Assembly: GCF_000332815.1 (NCBI RefSeq)
Contig: NZ_AOFD01000001.1
Location: 62,001-126,000, forward strand
Reading direction: 5' to 3'
Origin: Arthrobacter nitrophenolicus
Lineage (GTDB): Bacteria > Actinomycetota > Actinomycetes > Actinomycetales > Micrococcaceae
DNA length: 64,000 nucleotides
Below the pieces are notes generated by a model. The model had not been told where the DNA came from. It ran no database searches and saw only the letters and a list, made by a program, of their open reading frames with translations. This document shows positions 56,714-64,000 of this stretch, in pieces. The position numbers and the translations under genes were made by a program. How positions within the stretch are numbered: position 1 is the first letter of the stretch; the number at the start of each line of letters is the position of its first letter.

Positions 56714-58392
56714 AGCAGGGCGCGCCTCAGGGTGTCCAGTCCCACGGAACCGACATTCAGGGCACGGGTGTGGAAGTCCTTAAGGTTGAATCCCGGGCGG
56801 GCCTCCAGCTCGGCGCGGATCTGCTCCCAGAGCCGCTGCCCCACCTTGTAGGAGGGGGCCTGGCCCGGCCAGCCAAGGTACCGGGCGAACTCGAAGTCGA
56901 GTTGTCCCTCGCTGATGGCCAGGTTCTGCTTCAGGAAGTCGTACCCCTTCTCCGGTGTCCAGGTCCCCGACCCCCAGCGTGCCGGCATGGCCAGTTCCAG
57001 GTGGACGCCGATGTCGAACACCACGCGTGCCGCGCGCATCCGCTGCATGTCCAGCATCCCCATGTGGTCGCCGGGATCGTTGAGGTAGCCCAGTTCCTGC
57101 ATCAGCCGTTCCGCGTAGAGTGCCCACCCTTCGCCATGGCCAGATGTCCAGCAGATGTTGCGCCGCCATTTGTTCAGCAGTTCACGCCGGTAGGTGGCAG
57201 TGGCAACCTGGAGGTGGTGGCCCGGAACGCCCTCGTGGTAGACGGTGGTGGTTTCAGCCCAGGTGGTGAAGGAGTCCTCGCCGGCCGGCACCGACCACCA
57301 CATCCGGCCGGGCCTGCTGAAGTCATCGGAAGGGCCGGTGTAGTAGATGCCGCCCTCGTCCGTGGGTGCGATCAGGCACTCCAGCTTCTTCATGACGTCC
57401 GGAATGTCGAAGTGCACGCCGGCGAGTTCGGCCACCGCCTTGTCCGAGAGCTCCTGCATCCATTCCCGCAGCGCCTCAGTGCCTTTGAGCCGGCGGGCAG
57501 GGTCGCTGTTGAGGATCTCCTTCGCCTCGGCAATGCCCGCACCCGGCTTGATGGCGGCGGCCACCTCTTCCTGCTCGGCGATGATGCGGTCCAGTTCCTG
57601 CACGCCCCAGGCATACGTTTCGTCCAGGTCCACGACGGCGCCGAGGAAGGCCCTGGAGGCGAGGGCATAGCGTGCCCGGCCAACGGCGTCTTTTTGCGGG
57701 GCGGCAGGAAGCAGTTCATCGCAGAGGAATTCTGCGAGCCGGATGTAGGCGCCGCGGGCGGCGGCCGAACCGGCGTCGAGCTTTTGCCGCACCTCAGTTC
57801 CCAGCGGGCCGGCTGCCGTGGCGGCGCCGCCGGCAAGCTTGGCGAAGAAGCCGTCGGCCGCTGCGTACCTGGTGGCCTGGTCGATAACGATCTTCACCTG
57901 GCGGGCGGCGGCGACCCGGCCGGCGTCGCGGGCGGACCGCAGGGATTCGATGTAGCCCTCGATGGCGCCGGGCACGTTGTGCGCGCGGCCGGCAATATTC
58001 GCCCAGTCCTGTTCCGTCGCCGTGGGCATCAGGTCGAAAATGGACCGGATGTCCTGGGCGGGCGAGGCGATGTTGTTAAGGTCGGCGTAGTCCCAGCCGG
58101 ACGCGTGGATCAGCAGCTGCAGGCCGAGCCGCTCCTGCATCGCGTCCAGCGTGACGGTGTCCACCTCATCCTGGGGCTCCAGGCCTTCCAGGTCGGACAG
58201 GGCCTTCCGGGCTGCCTCCGCGAATCCCGCGATCCCTGCGGGCGAGAAGTCCTGGAATTCCGTCTCATGCCCCGGTACGCCCAGGGTGGTGGCCAGCGAC
58301 GGGTTCAGGCTGACGAGCGTGTCGGTGTAGGCATCCGCCACGGCATCAATGCGGGTCTGCGGACGGGCGGCAGGAGCGGTCTCGGTAGTCAC
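56701..58392 (-). CDS. DUF885 family zinc peptidase-like protein
   Basis: A 563-residue cytosolic protein of the DUF885 family, distantly related to M2/M3-like metallopeptidases. The zinc motif HEGVPGHH (in TTTVYHEGVPGHHLQVATAT) and the downstream glutamate region SGHGEGWALYAERLMQELG are intact, so it is probably catalytic. GTG 58392 has TAGTCT exactly 6 nt upstream. The stop lies inside a short dispersed repeat. Its natural substrate is unknown. Confidence 0.9.
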   Translation of the reverse strand: MTTETAPAARPQTRIDAVADAYTDTLVSLNPSLATTLGVPGHETEFQDFSPAGIAGFAEAARKALSDLEGLEPQDEVDTVTLDAMQERLGLQLLIHASGWDYADLNNIASPAQDIRSIFDLMPTATEQDWANIAGRAHNVPGAIEGYIESLRSARDAGRVAAARQVKIVIDQATRYAAADGFFAKLAGGAATAAGPLGTEVRQKLDAGSAAARGAYIRLAEFLCDELLPAAPQKDAVGRARYALASRAFLGAVVDLDETYAWGVQELDRIIAEQEEVAAAIKPGAGIAEAKEILNSDPARRLKGTEALREWMQELSDKAVAELAGVHFDIPDVMKKLECLIAPTDEGGIYYTGPSDDFSRPGRMWWSVPAGEDSFTTWAETTTVYHEGVPGHHLQVATATYRRELLNKWRRNICWTSGHGEGWALYAERLMQELGYLNDPGDHMGMLDMQRMRAARVVFDIGVHLELAMPARWGSGTWTPEKGYDFLKQNLAISEGQLDFEFARYLGWPGQAPSYKVGQRLWEQIRAELEARPGFNLKDFHTRALNVGSVGLDTLRRALLTGD

Positions 58393-58455
58393 CTCCCGAG
58401 ACTAACGGGGGTCCGGGGCTTAGCAAAGCACCGGGTTGGCAGTGCCGCGGGCCGA

Positions 58456-58704
58456 TCAGCCCCGGCTGCGTTTCCAGGCGCCGGGCCCCGGCGTCGGAGC
58501 GAGCCGCAGCTGCTGCCGCCGCACCCAGTGCCGGACCGAGGGCGTGCGCGCCGGAGCAGGTGCCGATCCCCCGAGGGCGAGGACGACGGCGGTCAGCGCC
58601 GCCAGTTCCTCGGCGTCCGGCTGCCCCTTGACCACCGAAAACAGGGGCGCGGCGGGCGGTTCAGGGGTTTCGACAGGCTCAACCACCGGGTTCTCCCTGT
58701 TCAC
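58456..58704 (-). CDS. accE: Acyl-CoA carboxylase epsilon subunit
   Basis: An 82-residue epsilon subunit that helps assemble or stabilise the carboxylase. The family core is [20 protein letters not shown]. The N-terminus ([13 protein letters not shown]) is encoded by a copy of the dispersed repeat at 58666-58689, so part of this protein was created by repeat insertion. The GTG start overlaps the beta-subunit stop (GTGA). A Pro-rich, basic tail ([20 protein letters not shown]) follows. Confidence 0.9.
   Translation of the reverse strand: MNRENPVVEPVETPEPPAAPLFSVVKGQPDAEELAALTAVVLALGGSAPAPARTPSVRHWVRRQQLRLAPTPGPGAWKRSRG
58666..58689. repeat. Dispersed repeat copy inside accE
   Basis: A 24-bp copy, GGTTTCGACAGGCTC followed by AACCACCGG, identical over most of its length to the right arm of the palindrome at 10605. 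In this orientation it encodes VVEPVETP in accE. VVEPVETP stretches occur in many Arthrobacter and related proteins for the same reason. Confidence 0.9.
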
Positions 58705-60284
58705 AGCGGGATGTTTCCGTGCTTCTTGGCGGGGAGGCTGGCGCGTTTGTCACGCAGCGCGCGGAGCCCCTTGATAATCTGCACCCGCGTATCGGAGGGT
58801 GCGATGACGGCGTCGACGTAGCCGAGCTCGGCCGCCTGGTACGGGTTGAGGAGTTCCTCCTCGTACTGCCGGATGACCTCGGCCCGGCGCGCCTCCACGT
58901 CGCCGCCCGCCTCCGCGACCGCGGCGAGGTCGCGGCGGTAAAGGATGTTGACGGCGCCCTGGGCGCCCATCACGCCGATCTGGGCGGTGGGCCAGGCAAG
59001 GTTCAGGTCGGCGCCGAGCTTCTTGGAGCCCATCACGATGTAGGCGCCGCCGTAGGCCTTGCGGGTGATGACGGTGAGCTTGGGAACGGTGGCCTCGGCG
59101 TAGGCGTAGAGCAGCTTGGCGCCGCGCCGGATGATGCCTTGGAATTCCTGGTCCTTGCCGGGGAGGAAGCCCGGGACGTCCACGAGGGTGATGATCGGGA
59201 TGTTGAAGGCGTCGCAGTGGCGGACAAAGCGGGCCGCTTTCTCCGAGGCCGCGATGTCCAGCGTTCCGGCGAACTGCAGCGGCTGGTTGGCAACGATGCC
59301 CACCGTGTGGCCTTCAACCCGGCCGTAGCCGATCATGACGTTCGGTGCGTAGAGTGCCTGCATTTCCAGGAAGTGGCCGTCGTCCACGATCTGTTCGATC
59401 ACGGTGCGCATGTCGTAGGGCTGGTTGGCGGAGTCCGGGACCAGCGTGTCGAGGGCGAGGTCGTCGTCGTCGATCTCCAGCTCCTGCTGGTGGTCCGCCA
59501 CCGGGGCCTCGGAAAGGTTGTTGGAGGGCAGGAAGTCCAGCAGCTCACGGACGAACTCGATCGCATCGCTTTCGTCCGAGGCCAGGTAGGTGGAGGTGCC
59601 GGTGGTGGCGTTGTGCTGGCGGGCGCCGCCCAGGGTCTCCATGTCCACGTCTTCGCCCGTGACCGTCTTGATGACGTCGGGGCCGGTGATGAACATGTGC
59701 GAGGTCTTGTCCACCATCACCACGTAGTCCGTGAGGGCGGGGGAGTAGGCCGCGCCGCCGGCGGAGGGCCCCATGATCATCGAGATCTGCGGGACAACGC
59801 CCGAGGCGTGGACGTTGTTGCGGAAGATGTCCGCGAACATGGCCAGCGAGGCGACGCCTTCCTGGATGCGGGCGCCGCCGCCGTCCAGGATGCCCACCAC
59901 GGGGCAGCCGTTCCGCAGGGCGAACTCCTGCACCTTAACGATCTTTTCGCCGTTGACCTGGCTCAGGGAGCCGCCGTAGACGGAGAAATCCTGGCTGTAG
60001 ACGGCCACGAGGCGGCCGTCCACGGTGCCGTAGCCCGACACCAGGCCGTCGCCCAGGGGCTTCTTCTTCTCCATGCCGAATGCCGTGGAGCGGTGCACGG
60101 CCAGCGCGTCGAACTCCACGAACGAGTCCTCGTCCAGCAGGAGGCCGATGCGTTCGCGGGCCGTGTTCTTGCCGCGTGCGTGTTGCTTTTCGATGGCTTC
60201 GGGGCCGGAGGGCTGTTCGGCACGGGCCTGGCGGTCGCGGAAATCGGCTATCTTTCCCGCTGTCGTGGTCAGATCGTGGCTCAT
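58701..60284 (-). CDS. pccB: Acyl-CoA carboxylase beta subunit (propionyl-CoA type)
   Basis: A 527-residue carboxyltransferase that moves the carboxyl group from carboxybiotin to acetyl- or propionyl-CoA. Motifs: [56 protein letters not shown], and the second domain with [13 protein letters not shown] and [20 protein letters not shown] 7-8 nt before the ATG at 60284 fixes the start; an open frame runs further upstream. It is coupled to accE downstream. Its operator matches that of the alpha-subunit gene. Confidence 0.96.
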   Translation of the reverse strand: MSHDLTTTAGKIADFRDRQARAEQPSGPEAIEKQHARGKNTARERIGLLLDEDSFVEFDALAVHRSTAFGMEKKKPLGDGLVSGYGTVDGRLVAVYSQDFSVYGGSLSQVNGEKIVKVQEFALRNGCPVVGILDGGGARIQEGVASLAMFADIFRNNVHASGVVPQISMIMGPSAGGAAYSPALTDYVVMVDKTSHMFITGPDVIKTVTGEDVDMETLGGARQHNATTGTSTYLASDESDAIEFVRELLDFLPSNNLSEAPVADHQQELEIDDDDLALDTLVPDSANQPYDMRTVIEQIVDDGHFLEMQALYAPNVMIGYGRVEGHTVGIVANQPLQFAGTLDIAASEKAARFVRHCDAFNIPIITLVDVPGFLPGKDQEFQGIIRRGAKLLYAYAEATVPKLTVITRKAYGGAYIVMGSKKLGADLNLAWPTAQIGVMGAQGAVNILYRRDLAAVAEAGGDVEARRAEVIRQYEEELLNPYQAAELGYVDAVIAPSDTRVQIIKGLRALRDKRASLPAKKHGNIPL

Positions 60285-60424
60285 CAGGTATCTCCGGCTC
60301 TGTTGCAGATTTTGTTTCGTGGCGCTCTGGTCTCTGGCGGCTGCGCCGGGGCGGAGCTTAAGTAGCTTCCACACAAAGGACGAACCCTGCAGGCAAGTCT
60401 AGTGACGCTTTGTGCGCCCGCAGC

Positions 60425-60439
60425 TGTAGGGAACCTACA
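60425..60439. promoter_or_regulatory. Acyl-CoA carboxylase operator, copy 2
   Basis: TGTAGG-GAA-CCTACA, 141 nt before the beta-subunit start and 71 nt before the divergent SDR start. It differs from the copy-1 core at 50346-50360 at one of 15 bases, which strongly suggests one repressor. Confidence 0.65.
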
Positions 60440-60471
60440 ATTTTCTGCCGTGCCCCCAGCCGCACCACTAT

Positions 60472-60487
60472 GTTACTCACCGGTAAC
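60472..60487. promoter_or_regulatory. Fatty-acid-regulator-like dyad before the SDR gene
   Basis: GTTAC-TCACCG-GTAAC is a perfect 5+6+5 dyad at the -35 position relative to TACAGT (60498-60503), the putative -10 of the SDR gene. Its shape resembles operators of TetR-type fatty acid regulators in actinobacteria; the specific regulator is a guess. Confidence 0.5.
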
Positions 60488-60509
60488 TTGACTGGGTTAC
60501 AGTAGGCAG

Positions 60510-61397
60510 ATGACTTCGAGCAATGACGCTGCGCATGCCATCCCAAGCCCCTATCGCGCTTCGGGTTCGCTTCACGGACAGACGGTCCTCATCTCCGGCG
60601 GAAGCCGCGGCATTGGCCTCGCCATCGCCGTCCGCGCCGCCCGGGACGGCGCCAATATCGTCCTGATGGCGAAGACCGGGGAACCGCACCCAAAGCTCGC
60701 CGGCACGGTCCACACGGCGGCCCGGGAGCTGGAGGAGGCAGGCGGCCAGGCACTGCCCCTGGTGGGGGACGTGCGCCGCGACGAGGATGTTGCCCGTGCG
60801 GTTGCGGCCGCCGTCGAACGGTTTGGCGGCATCGACGTCGTCATTAACAACGCCTCCGCCATCGACCTTTCGCGGACTGATGACGTGGACATGAAAAAGT
60901 ACGACCTCATGCAGGACATCAACGTCCGCGGCACGTTCCTGCTCTCCAAGCTGGCGCTGCCGGCGCTGCGTGCGTCTGGGCAGGGCCAGATCCTCACCCT
61001 TTCGCCGCCCCTGAACCTCAACCCCTTCTGGGCAGGTAAACACCTGGCCTACACCATGGCCAAGTACGGCATGAGCCTTACCACCCTGGGGCTTGCCGAA
61101 GAGCTGAAGGCCGACGGGATACGGGTGAATTCGCTCTGGCCCTGCACACTCATAGACACAGCCGCGATCCGGAACATGCCGCACGGCGACGTGATGGTCC
61201 AGGCAGCCCGGGGACCGGCCATCATGGCGGACGCCGCCCACGCCATCCTCACCGGCGGCAACCTGGGCGCAGGTGGCTCGCCGAGCGGCAATTTCTACAC
61301 GGATGAGGAGGTCCTGGCGGCCGCGGGGGTCAGCGATTTCAGCCCCTACAGCCTCGGCGCGCCCGAGGACCAGCTGGTTCCGGATATCTTCCTCTAG
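60510..61397 (+). CDS. Short-chain dehydrogenase (HSDL2-like)
   Basis: A 295-residue classical SDR. The nucleotide motif is VLISGGSRGIGLAIAVRAAR, the structural motif VVINNASAIDLS, and the catalytic Tyr-Lys is in YTMAKYGMS, although the usual Ser is replaced in LTLSPPLNLNPFW. It resembles the hydroxysteroid dehydrogenase-like 2 group, active on acyl-CoA or lipid-derived alcohols. ATG 60510 has TACAGT exactly 6 nt upstream and so a leaderless message. It shares a divergent region with the carboxylase beta gene, supporting a role in fatty acid metabolism. Confidence 0.9.
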   Translation: MTSSNDAAHAIPSPYRASGSLHGQTVLISGGSRGIGLAIAVRAARDGANIVLMAKTGEPHPKLAGTVHTAARELEEAGGQALPLVGDVRRDEDVARAVAAAVERFGGIDVVINNASAIDLSRTDDVDMKKYDLMQDINVRGTFLLSKLALPALRASGQGQILTLSPPLNLNPFWAGKHLAYTMAKYGMSLTTLGLAEELKADGIRVNSLWPCTLIDTAAIRNMPHGDVMVQAARGPAIMADAAHAILTGGNLGAGGSPSGNFYTDEEVLAAAGVSDFSPYSLGAPEDQLVPDIFL

Positions 61398-61487
61398 CCG
61401 CCGGGCTGGTCCAGCGGAAGTGGCGCGTGCCGCGGACGGTTTGCACCGCGCTGCTCCCGGGCGCGTTTGGCTCGCTAGGATTTAGGC

Positions 61488-62396
61488 ATGGATGACGCGC
61501 ATAACCCGGGCACCCCCCTCAACCGCTGGGACCTGGATGACCAGCGCTTCCTGTCCGCCACCGGGATTCCCCGGATGGAGGTGGTTGACTCCACGGGTTC
61601 CACCAACGCGGACCTCCTCCGGGCAGTCACTGTGGAACCCCAGGCCTGGCCGGACATGTCGGTCCTGACCGCGGAATACCAGACAGCGGCCAGGGGGCGC
61701 CTGGACAGGCATTGGGAGGCGCCGCCGCTGAGTTCCATCTCCGTGTCGGTGGTCCTGCGGCCCGTCAATGCCGACGGCAGGCCGCTTCCGACGCACAGCT
61801 ATTCCTGGCTCTCGCTCATCGCCGCGCTTGCCCTGCGGGAGACCCTGCTGGAAACCGCCGGCCTTCCCGCCGAACTCAAGTGGCCCAACGACGTCCTGGT
61901 CCGGGGCCGCAAGATCGCGGGCATCCTGGCCCAGCTTGGTCCCATGGGGGACGGGTCGGTGCCGCCGGTCATCCTCGGAACGGGCCTGAACGTCACACTG
62001 CGCGAGGGTGAGCTGCCGGTTCCCACTGCCACCTCCGTTGCCCTGGAGGGTGCCCGCACCACGGACCGGACCCTGCTCCTGAAGAGCTACCTGTCGCATT
62101 TCGCAGTGCTGTACCGCAGCTTCTGCAATGCCGACGGCGATCCGGCGGCGGGAATGGCCGGCGGGCCGTCCCTGCACAAGCGCGTGGAAGCCGTGATGGC
62201 CACCCTGGGCAAGCAGGTCAGGGCGCAGCTGCCCGGAGACCACGAAATCATCGGGCATGCCTCGCGGCTGGACGACTACGGCTCGCTGCTGGTGGTGGAC
62301 AAGGACTCCCGGGAGCACGTGGTGACCGCCGGGGATGTGGTGCACCTGCGCCCCTGGACGTCCCCTGGCGACGCCGGCCAAGGCGGCTATGCGTAA
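61488..62396 (+). CDS. birA: Biotin-[acetyl-CoA-carboxylase] ligase
   Basis: A 302-residue biotin protein ligase without an N-terminal DNA-binding domain (monofunctional). Motifs: DSTGSTNADLLRA, the GRGRxGRxW-like loop AARGRLDRHWEAP, and KWPNDVLVRGRKIAGIL, followed by the SH3-like C-terminal domain. It attaches biotin to the alpha subunit encoded near 48445. ATG 61488 has TAGGAT exactly 6 nt upstream, so it is probably leaderless. The stop overlaps the next gene by 8 nt. Confidence 0.96.
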   Translation: MDDAHNPGTPLNRWDLDDQRFLSATGIPRMEVVDSTGSTNADLLRAVTVEPQAWPDMSVLTAEYQTAARGRLDRHWEAPPLSSISVSVVLRPVNADGRPLPTHSYSWLSLIAALALRETLLETAGLPAELKWPNDVLVRGRKIAGILAQLGPMGDGSVPPVILGTGLNVTLREGELPVPTATSVALEGARTTDRTLLLKSYLSHFAVLYRSFCNADGDPAAGMAGGPSLHKRVEAVMATLGKQVRAQLPGDHEIIGHASRLDDYGSLLVVDKDSREHVVTAGDVVHLRPWTSPGDAGQGGYA

Positions 62397-62988
62397 AGAC
62401 CTCGCACCGGGCGAGCAGGTGATTGTCACCACACGCCCGCAGCCGAGGAAGCTGGCAGGAGCCGCGCTCGCCTTCGTTGTGTCACCCGCGCTTGCCGCGT
62501 TTGCTTCCGCCTGGATTATCCGGGGCGAGGCCCGCCGTTATGTGCCGTTCCTCACTCCCCAGTGGACTCCCTGGCTGGTGGCTGCCTGCGCCGGTGCCGT
62601 GGCCTGGGTGTGGCTGGGCTATTGCCTGCCCCGCCTGCTGCGCTGGCACGGCACGCGCTACACCCTGACCAGCCGCAGGATGGTGGCAAGGTACGGCCGG
62701 CTCAAGCGGCGTGACCAGCAGGTGGACCTGGCCTGGATCCGCAACCTGACCGTCCACGAAACGGTGCTGCAACGCCTCCTTCGCTCGGGGAATATATCCT
62801 TGGAAACCGGGTACCAGGGCGTGGTCACATTTCAGGACGTGCCGGAGGTTGCCCGGTTCAGGGAATTCATCCTCGATGCCATCGGGGAATTGCCGGACGA
62901 AGGTGATGCCCAGCCGGGCGGCGCAACGCACTACCCCGCCGAAGCTTTGCCGTGGGACATGAGAGAAGGTGGACGGGATGACCGATGA
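62389..62988 (+). CDS. PH-domain (bPH2/YdbS-like) membrane protein
   Basis: A 199-residue protein with two membrane helices (AALAFVVSPALAAFASAWII and WLVAACAGAVAWVWLGYCL) followed by a bacterial PH domain (YTLTSRRMVARYGRLKRRDQ, then QVDLAWIRNLTV). ATG 62389 overlaps the birA stop by 8 nt and its own stop overlaps the cyclase ATG by 11 nt, so birA, this gene and the cyclase are tightly coupled. Role unknown; bPH2 proteins are membrane-associated. Confidence 0.88.
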   Translation: MRKDLAPGEQVIVTTRPQPRKLAGAALAFVVSPALAAFASAWIIRGEARRYVPFLTPQWTPWLVAACAGAVAWVWLGYCLPRLLRWHGTRYTLTSRRMVARYGRLKRRDQQVDLAWIRNLTVHETVLQRLLRSGNISLETGYQGVVTFQDVPEVARFREFILDAIGELPDEGDAQPGGATHYPAEALPWDMREGGRDDR

Positions 62989-64000
62989 GGACCAGCAGGA
63001 ACGCGTCGACCCCATAACGCTGCCGCCCGCCACGGACCCGAACCCGGCCACCGGCACCATGTCCGCGGAGCGACTGGCCATGAAGGCGCTCGAAGCCCGG
63101 CTGCTGGGCGGGGAACGCAAGCTCCGCCGCCGTGAAGTGGCCGCCGGCGCCGGGCTGTCCCTGCTGTCCGCACGCAAGCTGTGGCGCGCCCTCGGCTTTC
63201 CGAACTTCGGCGACGAGGACGTCGCCTTCACCGAACGTGACCAGGCCGCCCTGTCCACCGTGGTGGACCTGGTCCGCGCCGGTAAGCTCACCGAGGAAGC
63301 CGCCATTTCCGTCACCCGGGCCATCGGCCAGATGACGGACCGGATGGTGGTGTGGCAGATCGAGGCGCTCGTGGAGGACATGGTCCATGAACAGGGCGTC
63401 ACTGACGCCGTAGCCCGTAAACGGCTGGTCAACGAACTTCCCGCCCTGGTGGACGCGCTTGAGGAAGTGCTGGTCTACTCCTGGCGGCGCCAGCTCAACG
63501 CCGGCGTCCAGCGGCTCGCCGTGCGCGCCGAGGCCGGCCTGCAGGCCAGTGAAGAGGGCCGGGAGGGCGACGAGGATGACGCGCCGCTGCCGCTGGCCCG
63601 TGCCGTTGGTTTCGCCGACCTCGTTTCCTACACCAGCCTGTCCCGCCGGATGAACGAGAAGACCCTGGCGCGCCTGGTCCAGCGGTTTGAGAACAAGTGC
63701 GCCGAGATCATTTCCGTGGGCGGCGGCCGGCTGGTGAAGACGGTGGGGGACGAAGTCCTGTATATCGCCGAAACGCCTGCAGCCGGCGCGGAGATCTCCC
63801 TGGCCCTCGCCCAGGCCTTCACGGAGGATGAGATCCTTCCCGAGGCCCGGGTAGCCATGGTCTGGGGCCGGATCCTGTCCCGGCTCGGCGACATCTACGG
63901 GCCCACCGTCAACCTCGCCGCACGCCTGACAACCCTCGCAGATCCCGGCACCGTGCTCGTGGACTCCATGACCGCTTCCGCCCTTGAGCACGACGAGCGT
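62978..64000 (+). CDS. Class III adenylate cyclase with pH-sensing-type regulatory domain (3' end outside window)
   Basis: 341 residues are visible with no stop. The N-terminal about 160 residues (LGGERKLRRREVAAGAGLSL, FGDEDVAFTERDQAALSTVV) resemble the autoinhibitory domain of M. tuberculosis Rv1264. The catalytic domain begins RAVGFADLVSYTSLS, with a metal-binding Asp, continues VKTVGDEVLYIAETP and reaches GDIYGPTVNLAARLTTLADP, where the transition-state Asn and Arg are expected. It makes cAMP; regulation by pH is inferred by homology. AAGGTGGACGGG precedes the ATG. Confidence 0.9.
   Translation, partial: MTDEDQQERVDPITLPPATDPNPATGTMSAERLAMKALEARLLGGERKLRRREVAAGAGLSLLSARKLWRALGFPNFGDEDVAFTERDQAALSTVVDLVRAGKLTEEAAISVTRAIGQMTDRMVVWQIEALVEDMVHEQGVTDAVARKRLVNELPALVDALEEVLVYSWRRQLNAGVQRLAVRAEAGLQASEEGREGDEDDAPLPLARAVGFADLVSYTSLSRRMNEKTLARLVQRFENKCAEIISVGGGRLVKTVGDEVLYIAETPAAGAEISLALAQAFTEDEILPEARVAMVWGRILSRLGDIYGPTVNLAARLTTLADPGTVLVDSMTASALEHDER

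Overview
The window is a GC-rich chromosomal segment from an actinobacterium of the Micrococcaceae, most likely Arthrobacter or Pseudarthrobacter. Support: the tatD - rpf - rsmA - ispE - ABC-F order, a resuscitation-promoting factor, three-part acyl-CoA carboxylases with an epsilon subunit, an NnaR-type HemD/winged-helix regulator, frequent GTG and TTG starts, and short dispersed repeats that encode VVEPVETP when they fall in genes. I see no prophage, insertion sequence, CRISPR array or integrase.

Layout. 1-12200: housekeeping block with moxR (partial), tatD, rpf, rsmA, ispE, an ABC-F ATPase, a TetR regulator, tRNA-Gln(TTG), glmU-prs, rplY (ctc) behind a structured leader, and pth. 12200-20000: two coupled LuxR-type LAL/STAND regulators, a dyad-bearing promoter, a 6C-like structured RNA and sufS-sufU. 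20000-28200: small membrane and lipid-like genes, mfd, a DUF457-like membrane protein and deoC. 28200-45600: two nitrate/nitrite assimilation loci, nirB-cobA-nnaR with divergent nirD, and narK-nasA-nasC. They are separated by a sugar-phosphate mutase, purine nucleoside phosphorylase, the quinone reductase lpdA and small genes. 45700-58400: MHS transporter, amidotransferase, acyl-CoA carboxylase alpha subunit, maf, a TetR-MMPL export unit, a secreted protein, a DAACS symporter and a DUF885 peptidase. 58400-64000: carboxylase epsilon and beta subunits, an SDR, birA (which biotinylates the carboxylase), a PH-domain membrane protein and a partial class III adenylate cyclase.

How the parts fit. 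NarK imports nitrate, NasA with NasC reduces it to nitrite, NirBD reduces nitrite to ammonium, CobA supplies the sirohaem precursor and NnaR regulates. Upstream of nirB and narK are half-sites spaced exactly 11 bp apart, as in GlnR boxes. The carboxylase alpha and beta genes lie about 8.5 kb apart but share a near-identical 15-bp palindrome upstream, which suggests one repressor.

Caution. Eleven genes carry about sixteen single-base frameshifts, mostly three-base runs read as two. Essential or highly conserved genes such as mfd, narK and nasA are affected, so these look like sequencing errors rather than pseudogenes. I give the whole reconstructed gene span in each case. Ten genes have a TANNNT hexamer exactly 6 nt before the start codon and little or no Shine-Dalgarno sequence, which suggests leaderless transcripts.
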